A stretch of DNA of 64,000 nucleotides from Candidatus Sabulitectum sp. (GTDB taxonomy: Bacteria; Fermentibacterota; Fermentibacteria; Fermentibacterales; JCC-6). The notes below the pieces were generated by a model. It was not told the origin of the DNA, did no database searches, and worked only from the letters and a program-made list of their open reading frames with translations. The DNA lies in assembly GCA_023139045.1 (NCBI GenBank), contig JAGLOJ010000082.1, forward strand, positions 1 to 64,000, read 5' to 3'. How positions within the stretch are numbered: the first letter of the stretch is position 1; each line of letters begins with the position of its first letter. Made by a program: the position numbers and the translations under genes. Shown one piece after another: positions 9,250 to 20,863 of the stretch.

Positions 9250-10055
9250 TTGTTTTGCAAGGAGTGGAAATGGTGCTTTTCACGGTGATGTGTGCGATAT
9301 GTGCGATAACAGCGGTTCCCGCTGGAGTAATTCACAGTGGTGCTGATGTGGTAACTGTTGAGGCAATGATTGAAACTCTTCAGGGAGTTGATATAGTTTT
9401 TATCGGCGAGAAGCATGATGACTCTTTTGCCCATGAATGGGAACTGTTCATCTGGGAGGCTCTGGCATCCGGGGAGAGAGTACTGGCTCTTGAGATGCTT
9501 GAGACGGATGTACAGCCTCTTCTTGATGAATATCTCGCTGGCGAGGTGTCTGAGGATGTGTTTCTAGAGGGTGCGAGGCCCTGGGGTAATTACCAGTCGG
9601 ATTACGCTCCCATGGTTGACTTCGCCAGGGAAAACGGTTTTCGGGTAATTGCTGCAAATGTTCCCCGGATGTATGCAGCCATGGTTGCCCGGGGCGGTTT
9701 TGCCGCTGTCCTTGCAGAGCCCGGTTTTGAGGGCATGTCTGTGGATTCATCGAATGTATTTTACAAAGAAATGTTTCTGGCCACTATGGACGCAATAGGG
9801 GATCAGATGCACGGCATGCCGGTTGCTCCTGAAAATCTTTACCGGGCGCAGCTTCTTAAGGACGCTGTAATGGCCAGATCGATTCTTGATAATCAGGTTG
9901 TGTTTGTCTGCGGCAGCTTCCACAGCGATTTTCATTCCGGTATTCCCGATCAGATTTCTTCAGACTCTTATCTTACGGTAACAGTGCTGGCTGAAGGCGA
10001 GGAGTTTTCTTCTGACCTGGCAGACTTCGTGATTGTCAGGCAGGATCAACAGTGA
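9246..10055 (+). CDS. ChaN-family haem-binding-like lipoprotein/secreted protein
   Basis: VFIGEKHDDSFAHEWELFIWEAL...ALEMLETDVQPLLDEYLAGE...; ChaN-like. Confidence 0.8.
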   Translation: MIVLQGVEMVLFTVMCAICAITAVPAGVIHSGADVVTVEAMIETLQGVDIVFIGEKHDDSFAHEWELFIWEALASGERVLALEMLETDVQPLLDEYLAGEVSEDVFLEGARPWGNYQSDYAPMVDFARENGFRVIAANVPRMYAAMVARGGFAAVLAEPGFEGMSVDSSNVFYKEMFLATMDAIGDQMHGMPVAPENLYRAQLLKDAVMARSILDNQVVFVCGSFHSDFHSGIPDQISSDSYLTVTVLAEGEEFSSDLADFVIVRQDQQ

Positions 10056-10124
10056 AGAATTGACCCCTGTCCGGGGCTTGATGTATTATACTTGCCCTCA
10101 CTTATAATCTGCTATGGAGGAAGA

Positions 10125-11223
10125 ATGACACACGAAGAGCTTGTCACGGAGATCCGTGGGGCAGATGAGCGCGCTCATCTGCTCATGGAGCGTCTTTGAC
10201 CTTGTTACCCTTTTAAAAAAAGAAAAAGAATTCGAACTTGAGATGACAAAAGAGGGTTTCTGGAACAACAGGAACAAGGCTCTTGATACCATTTCACAAT
10301 TGAAAAAAGTTCAGAACTGGACCAATCCTCTGGGAAAGCTTGCAGTAAAAGTGGAAGACCTTGGAGCTGCTCTTGAACTGCTTGAGCTTGAGGATGATAT
10401 CGGTATCAGGATCGATGCCGGGATCCGCCTTGGTGAAGTATTGAAAAGCCTGGATCTGCTCGAATTCCGTCAGATGCTTTCAGGAGAGCATGACGCCTCA
10501 GACTGCATTCTTACAATCCGTTCCGGTGCCGGTGGCGTGGACAGCCATGACTGGACTGAGATGCTCATGAAGATGTACATCTACTGGGCAGAGAAGCAGG
10601 GCTACGAGGTTACTGTGCTTGATACATCACCCGGTGAGACTTTTGGCATGAGAGAGGCTGTTCTTTCAGTGAAAGGACCCTACGCTTTCGGGTATCTTCA
10701 TGCGGAGAAGGGAATTCATCGGCTTGTCAGGCGGAGCCCCTTTGATCCAGCCAACAGAAGGCATACCAGTTTTGCCTCTGTTTTTCCCCTGCCGGATCTG
10801 GACGATTCCATAGAGGTGGACATCAACCCTGACGATGTAAGAACCGATGTTTTTCGTGCCAGCGGTGCCGGGGGACAGCACATCAACAAAACCTCCAGTG
10901 CAGTCCGATTGACACACATGCCGACCGGGATAGCTGTTTCCTGTCAGAATGAAAGAAGTCAGCACAGAAATCGTGAGCTTGCATGGAAAGTTCTTCGCGC
11001 CAGATTGTATGAGCTGGAGGAAGAAAAGCGCCGGAAGGAACGGGAGAAACTGGAAAACACCAAAAGTGATGTTTCCTGGGGGCACCAGATACGCTCCTAT
11101 GTACTCCACCCGTACCGGATGGTTAAGGATCACAGAACCGGCAGTGAAATATCAGATGTTGATGGTTTCCTTGGAGGAAACATCCAGGAGTTCATAGAAG
11201 AATATCTAAGAAAGAGTAAGTAA
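10125..11223 (+). CDS. prfB: Peptide chain release factor 2, with +1 programmed ribosomal frameshift
   Basis: Frame 0 ATG 10125 to CTT (10194-10196) TGA C; shift into the frame of ORF 10141-11223 (GDLVTLL...). RF2 signatures TSPGETFG..., RASGAGGQHINKTSSAVRLTH. join(10125..10196,10198..11223). Confidence 0.95.
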
Positions 11224-11224
11224 C

Positions 11225-12691
11225 ATGGCAATTGAAGAAAACGAATTCATACACAACAGGCTTGAAAAACTTGCCGGCATAAGAGAAATGGGTGTTGCTC
11301 CTTATCCTCCGCACACACCGGAGAGGTTGCCTGTAGAAGCTCTTCGAGCTACCGGCGAGACGGAAGAGGTGCTTTGCACCAGCGGCAGAATTATGGCAAA
11401 CAGGAAGCATGGGAAGACCGTATTCTGTGACATCACAGACCCCACGGGAAGAATTCAGCTCTTCATCAACAAGAAGAATCTTGATGAGGCCGGATGGGAG
11501 CTTCTTGGGAAACTTGATCTTGGTGACATTATATGGGTAAGCGGAGCCCTTTTTGTTACCCGCACCGATGAGCTGTCTGTAAGGGTGGGAACCCTTGTGC
11601 TTCTGGCAAAGGCTGTTCGCCCCATGCCTGTAGTTAAGACCGATGCAGACGGAGAAGTGCATGACGCGGTGAGCGATCCCGACTTCATCTACAGGCACAG
11701 ATGCATTGATCTTATGTTGAACTGGAATTCGAAGAACAGATTCATCGCCAGAAGCAGAATAGTTTCCGCAATAAGAAGCTATCTTGATTCCGATGATTTT
11801 CTTGAGGTGGAGACTCCGGTGCTGCAGCAGATATACGGTGGTGCGGCAGCAGACCCCTTTGTGACCCACTACAACTCCATGGACGAGGACTGCTACCTCC
11901 GAATTGCCACAGAGCTTTACCTGAAAAGACTTGTTGCCGGAGGAATTCACCGTGTGTACGAGATTGGCAAGGATTTCAGAAACGAGGGAGTGGACAGAAC
12001 GCACAGCCCCGAATTCACCCAGCTCGAACTTTATGAGGCCTGGACTGACTACAACGGAATGATGACCCGATTTGAAGACATCGTTCAGGCAGCAGCCAGA
12101 GCTGCAGGGGTTGGACCTGTAATTCAGTTTGCAGGGCATGAAATTGACCTTACTCCACCGTTCAAGCGGGTTCCTTTTGTTCCCACTCTCCACGAGAAAA
12201 GCGGAGAGGATCTGTTTGACTGGGATGCTGAAAGATTGTCTGCTCTGGCTGCTGCGCTGGGGCTGGGGGATGACATCAAAGACAGACCCACACTGCTGGA
12301 TAAACTCTTTGATCATTATGTAACCCCGGGTCTTATTCAGCCCAGTTTTGTGGTTGATTACCCTGTAGAGCTCTCTCCTCTGGCAAAGCAGAAGGCTGAT
12401 GACCCGAGGATCTCAGAGAGGTTTGAAGCATTTATTGCCGGTCTTGAACTGGCCAACGCATTCAGCGAGCAGAACGATCCCGTCTATCAGCGGGAAGTCC
12501 TTGAACAACAGGCGGCACAGAGCATGCATCGTTCCGGTGTTGTGGATGAAGAGTTCCTCTATGCACTTGAGGTGGGTATGCCACCATCCGGTGGACTCGG
12601 CATAGGAGTAGACAGACTTGTGATGGTTCTTACTGACGCCGTGTCCATTCGAGATACAATTCTGTTTCCCCACCTTCGAAGGGAGCAATGA
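11225..12691 (+). CDS. lysS: Lysyl-tRNA synthetase (class II)
   Basis: RIMANRKHGKTVFCDITD, RYEIGKDFRNEGVDRTHSPEFTQLE-like and PSGGLGIGVDRLVM class II motifs. Confidence 0.95.
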   Translation: MAIEENEFIHNRLEKLAGIREMGVAPYPPHTPERLPVEALRATGETEEVLCTSGRIMANRKHGKTVFCDITDPTGRIQLFINKKNLDEAGWELLGKLDLGDIIWVSGALFVTRTDELSVRVGTLVLLAKAVRPMPVVKTDADGEVHDAVSDPDFIYRHRCIDLMLNWNSKNRFIARSRIVSAIRSYLDSDDFLEVETPVLQQIYGGAAADPFVTHYNSMDEDCYLRIATELYLKRLVAGGIHRVYEIGKDFRNEGVDRTHSPEFTQLELYEAWTDYNGMMTRFEDIVQAAARAAGVGPVIQFAGHEIDLTPPFKRVPFVPTLHEKSGEDLFDWDAERLSALAAALGLGDDIKDRPTLLDKLFDHYVTPGLIQPSFVVDYPVELSPLAKQKADDPRISERFEAFIAGLELANAFSEQNDPVYQREVLEQQAAQSMHRSGVVDEEFLYALEVGMPPSGGLGIGVDRLVMVLTDAVSIRDTILFPHLRREQ

Positions 12692-13884
12692 AACAGAAAC
12701 TGTTATGGGCTCTTGCCCGAAGACATGTCTGGAGTAATGCCAATTCCACTGTAGTGAGAATGGTCAGCGCACTGTCTGTAGCAGGTGTTGCCATCGGTGT
12801 TGCTGCTCTGGTGATACTTCAGGCTTTCATGGGAGGTTTTACAGAAGCTATTGCTTCAGGTCTTACCGCCATGAATCCGCCACTGCACATTTATGTGCCT
12901 GGCGGGGTGTATATGGATGATTTCGACCTTGGAGCAGTTCAGTCCATTGCTGCTGAGATCCCCGGTATTACTCATGTTGAGGGGGTGCTGGAGAAACCGG
13001 CGGTTGTTAGTGGAGCTCCCGGTACCGTTTCAGGTGCAATGGTGCGTGGCTGTACCTCGGAAGGGTTGATCATCGGTATGGATCTTGCCCGGGAACTGGA
13101 TGTTGAGGCAGGGGATGAGATAAGAATTGCCTCCACTGCCGGTGTGGAGATTTCGGGAATGGGTCGGGTTCTTGTGGATACAATAGTGACTCTTGCCGTA
13201 GACAGTGTGGGGGATTTCAGCATAGAGGAATACAACAGTTCTCTTGTTGTACTTCCTCTGAATATCGCAAGGAACATTTTCAGCGCCCATGGAGAACTAA
13301 CAAGCCTGGGGGCATATGTCTCGAGTGGAAGTGATCCTGTAGTGGTTTCAGAAATGCTGAATTCTGCTCTTTATGAGGAGTATGTGGGCGGCGGCTGGCC
13401 TGTGTACATGAGCTGTATCCCCTTTCTTGCCTTTCATGGGAATCTCTTCAAGGCTCTGGGGCTGGAGAGAATAGCTATGACAATCGTGCTTGCCCTGATC
13501 ACCGTAGTTGCTCTTTTGAATCTTTCAAGTGCCCTTACTATGATCGCGCTGGAACACCGGCGGGATATTGGAGTAATGAGAGCCATGGGGCTTGCTCCTT
13601 CAGGAGTTTTTCGAATTTCAATTCTCAGAGGTTTTATACTGGGAGGCAGCGGGGCGGTTATCGGTCTTGTTTTTTCCTGGATCTCGATTTTTGCTGTTAA
13701 CAGATACTTTCCCATAAGACTGGACGGAACTGTGTATTGGATAGATGTACTGCCTGGTGTGTTTCCTGTGACAACAGCACTTGTTGTAACTCTGAGTACA
13801 ATTCTGGTGTGTCTTGTTGTTTCTGTTTTTCCGGCGCTTTCCGCACTTTCCCGCTCTCCATCGGATGCATTGAGATATGAATAA
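12688..13884 (+). CDS. lolC: Lipoprotein-releasing ABC transporter permease (LolC/LolE)
   Basis: N-terminal TM plus FtsX-like C-terminal domain (ALITVVALLNLSSALTMIALEHRRDIGVMRAMGL); overlaps ATPase gene. Confidence 0.85.
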   Translation: MKQKLLWALARRHVWSNANSTVVRMVSALSVAGVAIGVAALVILQAFMGGFTEAIASGLTAMNPPLHIYVPGGVYMDDFDLGAVQSIAAEIPGITHVEGVLEKPAVVSGAPGTVSGAMVRGCTSEGLIIGMDLARELDVEAGDEIRIASTAGVEISGMGRVLVDTIVTLAVDSVGDFSIEEYNSSLVVLPLNIARNIFSAHGELTSLGAYVSSGSDPVVVSEMLNSALYEEYVGGGWPVYMSCIPFLAFHGNLFKALGLERIAMTIVLALITVVALLNLSSALTMIALEHRRDIGVMRAMGLAPSGVFRISILRGFILGGSGAVIGLVFSWISIFAVNRYFPIRLDGTVYWIDVLPGVFPVTTALVVTLSTILVCLVVSVFPALSALSRSPSDALRYE

Positions 13885-14563
13885 AGAAATTGTTCTTTCA
13901 GCAAGGAACATCCACTGTTCTTACGGCAGTGCTGATTCTTCAATTAAGGTTCTGAAGGGTGCAGATTTAACAATCAAAGTCGGTGAGGTTGTTGCAGTAA
14001 CGGGGCCCAGCGGCTCCGGCAAAAGTACTCTGCTCCACGCGCTGGGACTTCTTGAAAGGCCGGAGAAAGGAAAAGTCTTTATCTGCGGTGAGGATGGCTG
14101 GGCTTTGAGCAGCCGGAAAAGAGCTGAACTCAGGAACCGGAAGATTGGTTTTGTCTTTCAGTTTCATCATCTTCTTGAGGAGTTTACCCTGAAGGAGAAT
14201 GTGATGATGCCGTGTCTGATTGCCGGAGAGAGCGACGAAGAAGCGGGGAAAAAGGCAGAAAGACTTCTGGAAAGGGTGGGAATCATACACAGGGCTTCGC
14301 ATTTCCCGTCCAGAGTCTCCGGCGGTGAAAGGCAGAGGGCTGCAATTGCCCGGGCAGTAATAATGAAACCTGATGTGATTCTCGCAGATGAACCCACGGG
14401 AAATCTTGATACTGATACAAGTGCGGAAGTGGAAAAGCTGATAATGGAACTGGCTGAAGAGGGGAGACGCTCGTTTATTCTGGCTACCCACAGTCAGGAT
14501 CTGGCTTCAGCGGTTCATCGAAGGTTTTTTCTGAGCTCAGGTATTTTAAGTGAGGATGAGTAG
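13877..14563 (+). CDS. lolD: Lipoprotein-releasing ABC transporter ATPase (LolD)
   Basis: Walker A GPSGSGKST, RVSGGERQRAAIARA, DEPTGNLD. Confidence 0.9.
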   Translation: MNKEIVLSARNIHCSYGSADSSIKVLKGADLTIKVGEVVAVTGPSGSGKSTLLHALGLLERPEKGKVFICGEDGWALSSRKRAELRNRKIGFVFQFHHLLEEFTLKENVMMPCLIAGESDEEAGKKAERLLERVGIIHRASHFPSRVSGGERQRAAIARAVIMKPDVILADEPTGNLDTDTSAEVEKLIMELAEEGRRSFILATHSQDLASAVHRRFFLSSGILSEDE

Positions 14564-14583
14564 TTGAAAAATATCCTATTCGG

Positions 14584-14612
14584 AAGGAAGATGAATTACT
14601 ATATTCTTCCTT
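14584..14612. promoter_or_regulatory. 8-13-8 perfect inverted repeat upstream of clpC
   Basis: AAGGAAGA (14584-14591), 13 nt spacer, TCTTCCTT (14605-14612), 46 bp before the clpC start. Confidence 0.35.
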
Positions 14613-14657
14613 ATCGAATCAGTCTCATTATAAAGGTTAAAGAAGAAAGGGGCATCC

Positions 14658-17090
14658 TTGCCTGAACAGCATACTGACCGAGCCAGGAAAGCTCTTATTG
14701 AAGCAAGGGCGGAAGCTGCCCGTTCCGGCAGAAGAGAGATTGGCAGTGAGTTTATTCTTTATGCCATTCTCAGTATTGACGGTTCCGGGGCCGCTGCGCT
14801 TCTGAGGAGTCTTAACATAAAGACCGGGGAGATGCGTTCTCAACTCAGAGCAAATCTGCGTCACGGACCTGTTTCCAGCAACTCGGTCGACAGAACAAAT
14901 CTAACCTGGAGCCATCGTTCAAGATCCATACTTGCTGACGCAAAGGTACAGGCGGCAAAACTGAATGCAGTTTCCATTTCAACCGAACACCTTCTTCTTG
15001 CCCTGTCCAGGATTGACAGTGAATCATCTGCGATGCTCTGGCAGTACGGGGTTAACTACGATAAGCTCTTTGACACCCTTAAGGCATCGGGAGACAAACG
15101 ACCCTCCGAGCAGGAAAAAGTGACTTCAGCTCTGGATTATTTCTGCAGAGACCTTACTCTTCTGGGCTCAGAGAGCGGGCTCGACCCGGTGATCGGCAGA
15201 TCCGCGGAAATAGACAGGATTGTTCAGGTTCTGTGCCGAAGAAAAAAGTCCAATCCTGTGTTGATCGGAGAACCGGGAGTTGGAAAAACGGCAATAGTTG
15301 AGGGGCTTGCTCTCAGAATACTTTCCGGCAGGGTTCCTCTACCCCTTTATGGGAAAAGGATAATGGCTCTGGATATGGCGTCCATCCTTGCAGGCACAAA
15401 GTACCGGGGACAATTCGAAGAACGACTGAAAATTCTCCTTCGAGAGATCAAGGAAGACGGGAATGTTATTCTCTTCATTGATGAGATCCACTCAATAGTT
15501 GGTGCCGGAGGGGCAGAGGGCGCAATTGATGCCGCCAATCTGCTGAAGCCGGCTCTTGCCAGGGGTGAATTCCAATGCATTGGTGCCACTACTCTTGATG
15601 AGTACAGAAAAAGGATAGAAAAAGATGGGGCTCTTGAGCGAAGATTCCAGCCTGTTCCCGTTGATCCACCTTCCGTAGAACTCACAGTGGAGATACTTGA
15701 GGGATTGAAAGACAGGTATCAGAGACATCACAATGCAATTTTCCCTCCGGAAAGCCTCAAGAACTGTGCAATTCTGGCTCACAGGTACATCAGTGGAAGA
15801 CGCCTGCCTGATAAGGCTATTGATGTTATGGATGAATCCGGAGCCAGAGCACACGCCAGAGCATCAAGCCCGCCTGAATCACTGATTATACTTCATGACA
15901 GGCTGTTGGATATGAGGCATAAGGTGGATGTTGCAGGAGACAAACGAAACCTTGGAGAGGTTACCAGACTTACCGAGGAAGTGCTCCGACTGGAGAAAGC
16001 ACTCGAGGATTCCCGCAACCACTGGATCGACAGTCTGCCACCTGTGGAAATTTCACAGGATGATGTGGCAGCAGTTGTTGCAGAGATGACAGGAATTCCC
16101 ATCAGCAGGGTAGGTGAAAGCGAGACTGCCAGGCTTTCCGATCTTGAGGATCGCATGGCAAAGAGCATAATCGGCCAGGCACCTGCGATCAAGCACATTG
16201 CAAATGCTATCAGACGGGGACGTGTGGGACTCAGAAGCAACAGAAGACCAACCGGCTGTTTCCTCTTCCTTGGACCATCCGGCGTTGGAAAGACTGAGAC
16301 TGCGAGAATTCTGGCAGAACAGGTATTCGGAGACAAGAATGCTCTGATCCGTATTGACATGTCAGAATACAGAGAGGGTTTCTCCGGATCAAGACTGGTT
16401 GGTGCCCCCCCGGGATATGTGGGTTATGATGACGGCGGGCAGCTCACGGAGAAGGTTCGTAGAAGACCCTACTCTGTTGTACTCCTTGATGAAATTGAAA
16501 AGGCCCATGCTGATGTTTACAACATGCTCCTGCAGGTGATGGATTACGGAACCATGACTGACAGTTACGGGAGGAAAATTGATTTCAGTAACACCATTAT
16601 TATCATGACCGGTAATCTTTCACAACGCAGTATCAGCAGCAGCGGGACTGTTGGATTCCTGAGAGAAAATTCTGATTCAGAGGCGGATGCCATTTTGAAT
16701 GCTGCCAGATCACTTTTCCCTCCCGAGTTTATGAATCGGCTTGATAGTGTGATAGTTTATAATTCCTTGAGTAGAGACGATATCAGAAAAATTGTAGAAA
16801 TGCAGCTTACCGAGATTCTCGAAAGGCTGCTTGAACTGGATATTGAACTTGTGATCGAAAACGAGGCTCTTGATCTTCTTACAGAAAGCGGATTCAGCCG
16901 CGAGGCAGGAGCCAGGCATCTGAGAAGGACAATCCAGAGACTTCTTGAAGATCCTCTTACCGATTTACTTGTTTCCGGGGAACTTTCCGGAGGCAGAAAA
17001 GTCAGCGCCAGGCGAAACGGTGATGTTCTTTCATTTACCTCTGAGAACGAGGCGAAGGTCAACTGTTCCGCTGTGGAGGTGAATGTATGA
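14658..17090 (+). CDS. clpC: ClpC/ClpA-type AAA+ ATPase
   Basis: TTG start; two Walker A sites ([18 protein letters not shown]), [33 protein letters not shown]. Confidence 0.9.
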   Translation: MPEQHTDRARKALIEARAEAARSGRREIGSEFILYAILSIDGSGAAALLRSLNIKTGEMRSQLRANLRHGPVSSNSVDRTNLTWSHRSRSILADAKVQAAKLNAVSISTEHLLLALSRIDSESSAMLWQYGVNYDKLFDTLKASGDKRPSEQEKVTSALDYFCRDLTLLGSESGLDPVIGRSAEIDRIVQVLCRRKKSNPVLIGEPGVGKTAIVEGLALRILSGRVPLPLYGKRIMALDMASILAGTKYRGQFEERLKILLREIKEDGNVILFIDEIHSIVGAGGAEGAIDAANLLKPALARGEFQCIGATTLDEYRKRIEKDGALERRFQPVPVDPPSVELTVEILEGLKDRYQRHHNAIFPPESLKNCAILAHRYISGRRLPDKAIDVMDESGARAHARASSPPESLIILHDRLLDMRHKVDVAGDKRNLGEVTRLTEEVLRLEKALEDSRNHWIDSLPPVEISQDDVAAVVAEMTGIPISRVGESETARLSDLEDRMAKSIIGQAPAIKHIANAIRRGRVGLRSNRRPTGCFLFLGPSGVGKTETARILAEQVFGDKNALIRIDMSEYREGFSGSRLVGAPPGYVGYDDGGQLTEKVRRRPYSVVLLDEIEKAHADVYNMLLQVMDYGTMTDSYGRKIDFSNTIIIMTGNLSQRSISSSGTVGFLRENSDSEADAILNAARSLFPPEFMNRLDSVIVYNSLSRDDIRKIVEMQLTEILERLLELDIELVIENEALDLLTESGFSREAGARHLRRTIQRLLEDPLTDLLVSGELSGGRKVSARRNGDVLSFTSENEAKVNCSAVEVNV

Positions 17091-19324
17091 AATTAACTAT
17101 TTTTCTGTTTTTTTTACTGGCCGGTGTGGCATTTTCCGTTCCCGTTTCCAGTGTAACAGTGGAAGGTAACACTTACGTCTCGGATTCATTGATAGTCCGT
17201 ACACTTGGTATTTTCACCGGAAGTGTTTTCTATCCATCGACTCTTTCACAGGGGGTCAGGGATCTGTTCAGTCTGGGCTACTTTACCGACATCGAGGTTC
17301 TTGCGGACTCAACAGGCGGTAATGCTGATTTTACAATAATTGTAAGCGAGAATCCTATCCTGTCCAGCCTTGAAATAGAAAATTCGGGGTGTTTAAAGGA
17401 GGGTGATCTGCTTGACACTCTGGCGATCTTTCCCGGTCAGACAGTCTCCATCAATGACATCGACCGGGCAGTTGATTTGATTCTGAGCATGTATGCTGAC
17501 GATAACAGACATCTTGCTGAGGTGACTCATCACTGGGATGAATCAGATCCTGATGGCCGTCGGGTACTTGTGTTTGTCTGTGAAGAGGGACCGGATGTCC
17601 GGGTGGGTGAGATAGCCTTCTCCGGGAACTCTGCCTTCTCAGATGAAGATCTCCGCAGTGAGATGAAGACAAAGCAGGACAGCTTCTGGAGAAGCGGCAA
17701 GCTGAAGCCTCTGCAGTTTGAAGAGGATCTGGGTCGAATTGCAGGATATTACCACAACCATGGTTATCCCGATGCCATGATTACAGGTACTGACAGGTAT
17801 CTCCTTTCCGACAATGAAGATCACTTCCACATTGATATTTCTGTATTTGAAGGGCCTTACAAGGTTTTCGGAGGTGTTTCCGTAGGTGGAAATACAGAGC
17901 TGTCCGATTCTCTGCTTTTATCCTTCAGCGAGATGAAGCAAGGTGAAGCGTACTCTATGGAGGATATAGACAAGACCCTTGAAACCTTCTATTCCGCTTA
18001 CCAGGATCGTGGATATTTCTATGCAGGTGTATCTCCTGCAATGGAGCCGTCTGTGGAAGCCGACTCAATAGTCAATATCCATTTTGCAGTTCGGGAGGGG
18101 GAGAGGGCTCACATTCGTGAGGTGGAGATTATAGGCAACACCCGCACTTATGATAATGTCATCCGCAGACAGCTTACAGTGGTTCCCGGGGACCTCTTCA
18201 GAAGATCTGCTCTGATGCGTTCATTGAGAAATGTCTACTACCTTAACTACTTCAACGATGTTATTCCTGATTTTCGTGCCATTGAGGGGTCTCCGGATGT
18301 GGATATGGTTCTTGAGGTTGACGAGAAAACCACTGGAAAATTTGGAATAGGTGCTAATTACAGTGCTACAGATGGATTCAGCGGCTATTTAGAAGTGGCT
18401 GAAACAAACTTTTTCGGACGGGGGCAGAATCTCGGTGCAACTTATGAATTTTCAAAAACAATTCAGAACATAAAACTCAGTTTTACAGAGCCCTGGTTCC
18501 GCGACACTCCGCTGACTCTTGGTGGTGAGCTGTATCACACAACCAGCAACTACAGTGAATACGGCAGAAAACGCACTGGTGGCTCTATTGTTGTAGGTCG
18601 TCCTCTGCCGTGGATTGATTTCACCTCAGCCAGTATCAGATACACTCTTGAAAAGGTCAATGTGTTTGACATAACTGATGATCCCGACAGCTACTACTAC
18701 ATCCTCAACGATACAGACTGGCCCCGTTGGGACAGTTCAGTAAGACTGTCTTTTACCCGTGACAGCCAGGACAGAAGAGTATTCCCCGGAGAAGGATCAA
18801 AAAATACTGTAAGTCTTGATCTTACCGGAGGCTTTTTAGGCGGAGACATTGGGTTTCAGAAATATCTCTTCGATTCCACATGGCATGTTCCGGTGTGGTG
18901 GAAATTTTTCCTTACTCTCAGAGGCAGAATGGGAACGATTTCCGGTTTCGGAGGAGAAACCCCGCCGGTATACGAATTATTCCAGCTTGGTGGAACCGGA
19001 TTCTACGGCGTCAGGGGTTATGGCAGCAGAGAGATCAATGCAGCTGACGGATATGAAACTGTTGGTGGTAGAACAATGCTTATTCTCAGTGCGGAGTACA
19101 GATTCAGAATAATTGATCAGCTGCAGCTTGCGGTATTCACAGATGCCGGCAACACCTGGGAGGGCTGGTCCGACATGGATCTCTCATCCCTGAACCGGGG
19201 AGCCGGCCTGGGTATCAGGGTTGAAATTCCCATGCTTGGTGTTATGGGACTGGATTATGCATATGGCTTTGAAGGGCCGGAACCCGGCTGGGAACCACAT
19301 TTCCAGATGGGAGCGTCTTTCTGA
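17087..19324 (+). CDS. bamA: Outer membrane assembly factor BamA
   Basis: N-terminal signal, successive POTRA-like repeats, C-terminal Omp85 barrel (GGTGFYGVRGYGSREI, terminal FQMGASF). Confidence 0.92.
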   Translation: MKLTIFLFFLLAGVAFSVPVSSVTVEGNTYVSDSLIVRTLGIFTGSVFYPSTLSQGVRDLFSLGYFTDIEVLADSTGGNADFTIIVSENPILSSLEIENSGCLKEGDLLDTLAIFPGQTVSINDIDRAVDLILSMYADDNRHLAEVTHHWDESDPDGRRVLVFVCEEGPDVRVGEIAFSGNSAFSDEDLRSEMKTKQDSFWRSGKLKPLQFEEDLGRIAGYYHNHGYPDAMITGTDRYLLSDNEDHFHIDISVFEGPYKVFGGVSVGGNTELSDSLLLSFSEMKQGEAYSMEDIDKTLETFYSAYQDRGYFYAGVSPAMEPSVEADSIVNIHFAVREGERAHIREVEIIGNTRTYDNVIRRQLTVVPGDLFRRSALMRSLRNVYYLNYFNDVIPDFRAIEGSPDVDMVLEVDEKTTGKFGIGANYSATDGFSGYLEVAETNFFGRGQNLGATYEFSKTIQNIKLSFTEPWFRDTPLTLGGELYHTTSNYSEYGRKRTGGSIVVGRPLPWIDFTSASIRYTLEKVNVFDITDDPDSYYYILNDTDWPRWDSSVRLSFTRDSQDRRVFPGEGSKNTVSLDLTGGFLGGDIGFQKYLFDSTWHVPVWWKFFLTLRGRMGTISGFGGETPPVYELFQLGGTGFYGVRGYGSREINAADGYETVGGRTMLILSAEYRFRIIDQLQLAVFTDAGNTWEGWSDMDLSSLNRGAGLGIRVEIPMLGVMGLDYAYGFEGPEPGWEPHFQMGASF

Positions 19325-19335
19325 TTGGAGTAAAC

Positions 19336-19833
19336 ATGAAATTGCTGGCCTTTCTGGTTCTTCCAGCTTTATTGCTGGGGCAGACTATTGCCGTTTTTGA
19401 TTCCGACCAGGTGTTTGAATCCCTCGGGGAGGTTACTGATGCACGAGAGCTTCTTGAGACCGAGATGGACGAATGGGAGCTCCATGTGGATTCTCTTCAG
19501 GAGGAAATCGATCTTCTTGAGGAGGATCTTTCCAGAACCCTTATGATGAGTCCTGAGAGAAGACAGGAGAAGGAAGCCCTTCTTGAGGAAAAGAAAATAC
19601 AGATAGAATCATACCTTTCCAGCATCTTCGGCCCCGAAGGCCTTATGGAAAGGCGCAATGAGGAGCTGGTTAATCCCATTATTGCTGCTATCAACGAGGC
19701 TGTAATGGACATTGCCAGCGAGGAGGGCATACAGCTTGTTCTGGATGCCTCCGCAGGTCAGGTTGTATATGCAGAGGCTTCTGTGGACATTACAGACAAG
19801 GTGATTGACAGGGTAATGAGTGGCAATGACTGA
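19336..19833 (+). CDS. OmpH/Skp-family periplasmic chaperone
   Basis: Signal peptide, coiled-coil helical core, C-terminal [18 protein letters not shown]; between bamA and lpxD. Confidence 0.85.
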   Translation: MKLLAFLVLPALLLGQTIAVFDSDQVFESLGEVTDARELLETEMDEWELHVDSLQEEIDLLEEDLSRTLMMSPERRQEKEALLEEKKIQIESYLSSIFGPEGLMERRNEELVNPIIAAINEAVMDIASEEGIQLVLDASAGQVVYAEASVDITDKVIDRVMSGND

Positions 19834-20863
19834 TTCGTTTACGCTAGAAGAAATTTCTGACCACATTGATGGGGAAATTCTCTCAGGTGACCCTGATACT
19901 GTGATCACTGGCGTCTCGGCTATTCAGGATGCCGGTCCCGCTGATATCTGCTACTGCGGCAGCGCGAAGTACGCCGGGTATCTGGGTAGTACCAATGCTG
20001 TCGCTGTTATTGTTTCCAATCCGGTTGAAACTGCAGCTGAATGTGTTCTTCTTGTTGATGACGCCTACGATGGTTTCAGAAAGGTACTTCACCTCTTTAA
20101 GCCTGATCGTTCCTCCGGCTTCAGCCGCCTGCATTCTTCAGCGGTCATTCATCCTGCTTCGAATATCGGAGAGAATGTTCAAATTGGTCCATCTGTTGTT
20201 ATTGACAGAGACTGCGTCGTGGGAGACAACTGCAGAATTGGTTCCGGGTCGGTGCTGGGCCCCGGTGTTATTCTTGGGAACGATTGTCTTATTTACCCCT
20301 CCGTGACTCTTCTTGCGGGAACTTTCATTGGAAACAATGTCATCATTCATTCCGGTACGGTTACCGGAAGTGACGGTTTCGGTTTCGTTCCTGCTGCCGG
20401 AGGCGAACACAAAAAAATTCCGCAGAACGGAAATGTTGTTATCGGTAACAATGTTGAAATAGGAGCCAACTGCACTATAGACAGAGCTGTTACCGGTAGT
20501 ACAAAAATAGGAGATCACACAAAGCTGGACAATCTCATCCAGGTCGCTCATAATGTATGCATAGGTAAAGGGTGTTTTATTGCCGCCCAGACTGGAATTG
20601 CTGGAAGTACGGTAATCGGTAACGGTGTTGTTTTCGGCGGACAGGTGGGTGTCGGTGGACATATTGTAATAAATGACGGTGCTGTTATTGCGGCCAAATC
20701 CGGTGTTACAAAGGATGTGGATTCCGGTGTTACTGTTTCGGGTAATCCGGCAAGACCTCATATGGAGACTCTCAGGCTTGGCGCCGCAGTATCAAGGCTA
20801 CCGAAGATTATTGAGCTGGTTAAAGAATTGAATGCCGGTAAAAAAAGAGAAACTGAGGGCTGA
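19820..20863 (+). CDS. lpxD: UDP-3-O-acylglucosamine N-acyltransferase
   Basis: Left-handed beta-helix hexapeptides; [34 protein letters not shown]. Confidence 0.95.
   Translation: MAMTDSFTLEEISDHIDGEILSGDPDTVITGVSAIQDAGPADICYCGSAKYAGYLGSTNAVAVIVSNPVETAAECVLLVDDAYDGFRKVLHLFKPDRSSGFSRLHSSAVIHPASNIGENVQIGPSVVIDRDCVVGDNCRIGSGSVLGPGVILGNDCLIYPSVTLLAGTFIGNNVIIHSGTVTGSDGFGFVPAAGGEHKKIPQNGNVVIGNNVEIGANCTIDRAVTGSTKIGDHTKLDNLIQVAHNVCIGKGCFIAAQTGIAGSTVIGNGVVFGGQVGVGGHIVINDGAVIAAKSGVTKDVDSGVTVSGNPARPHMETLRLGAAVSRLPKIIELVKELNAGKKRETEG

Noticed and set aside
11192-12316. 374-aa minus-strand ORF opposite lysS
   Set aside because: Shadow ORF; the sense strand encodes a full LysRS with class II motifs.
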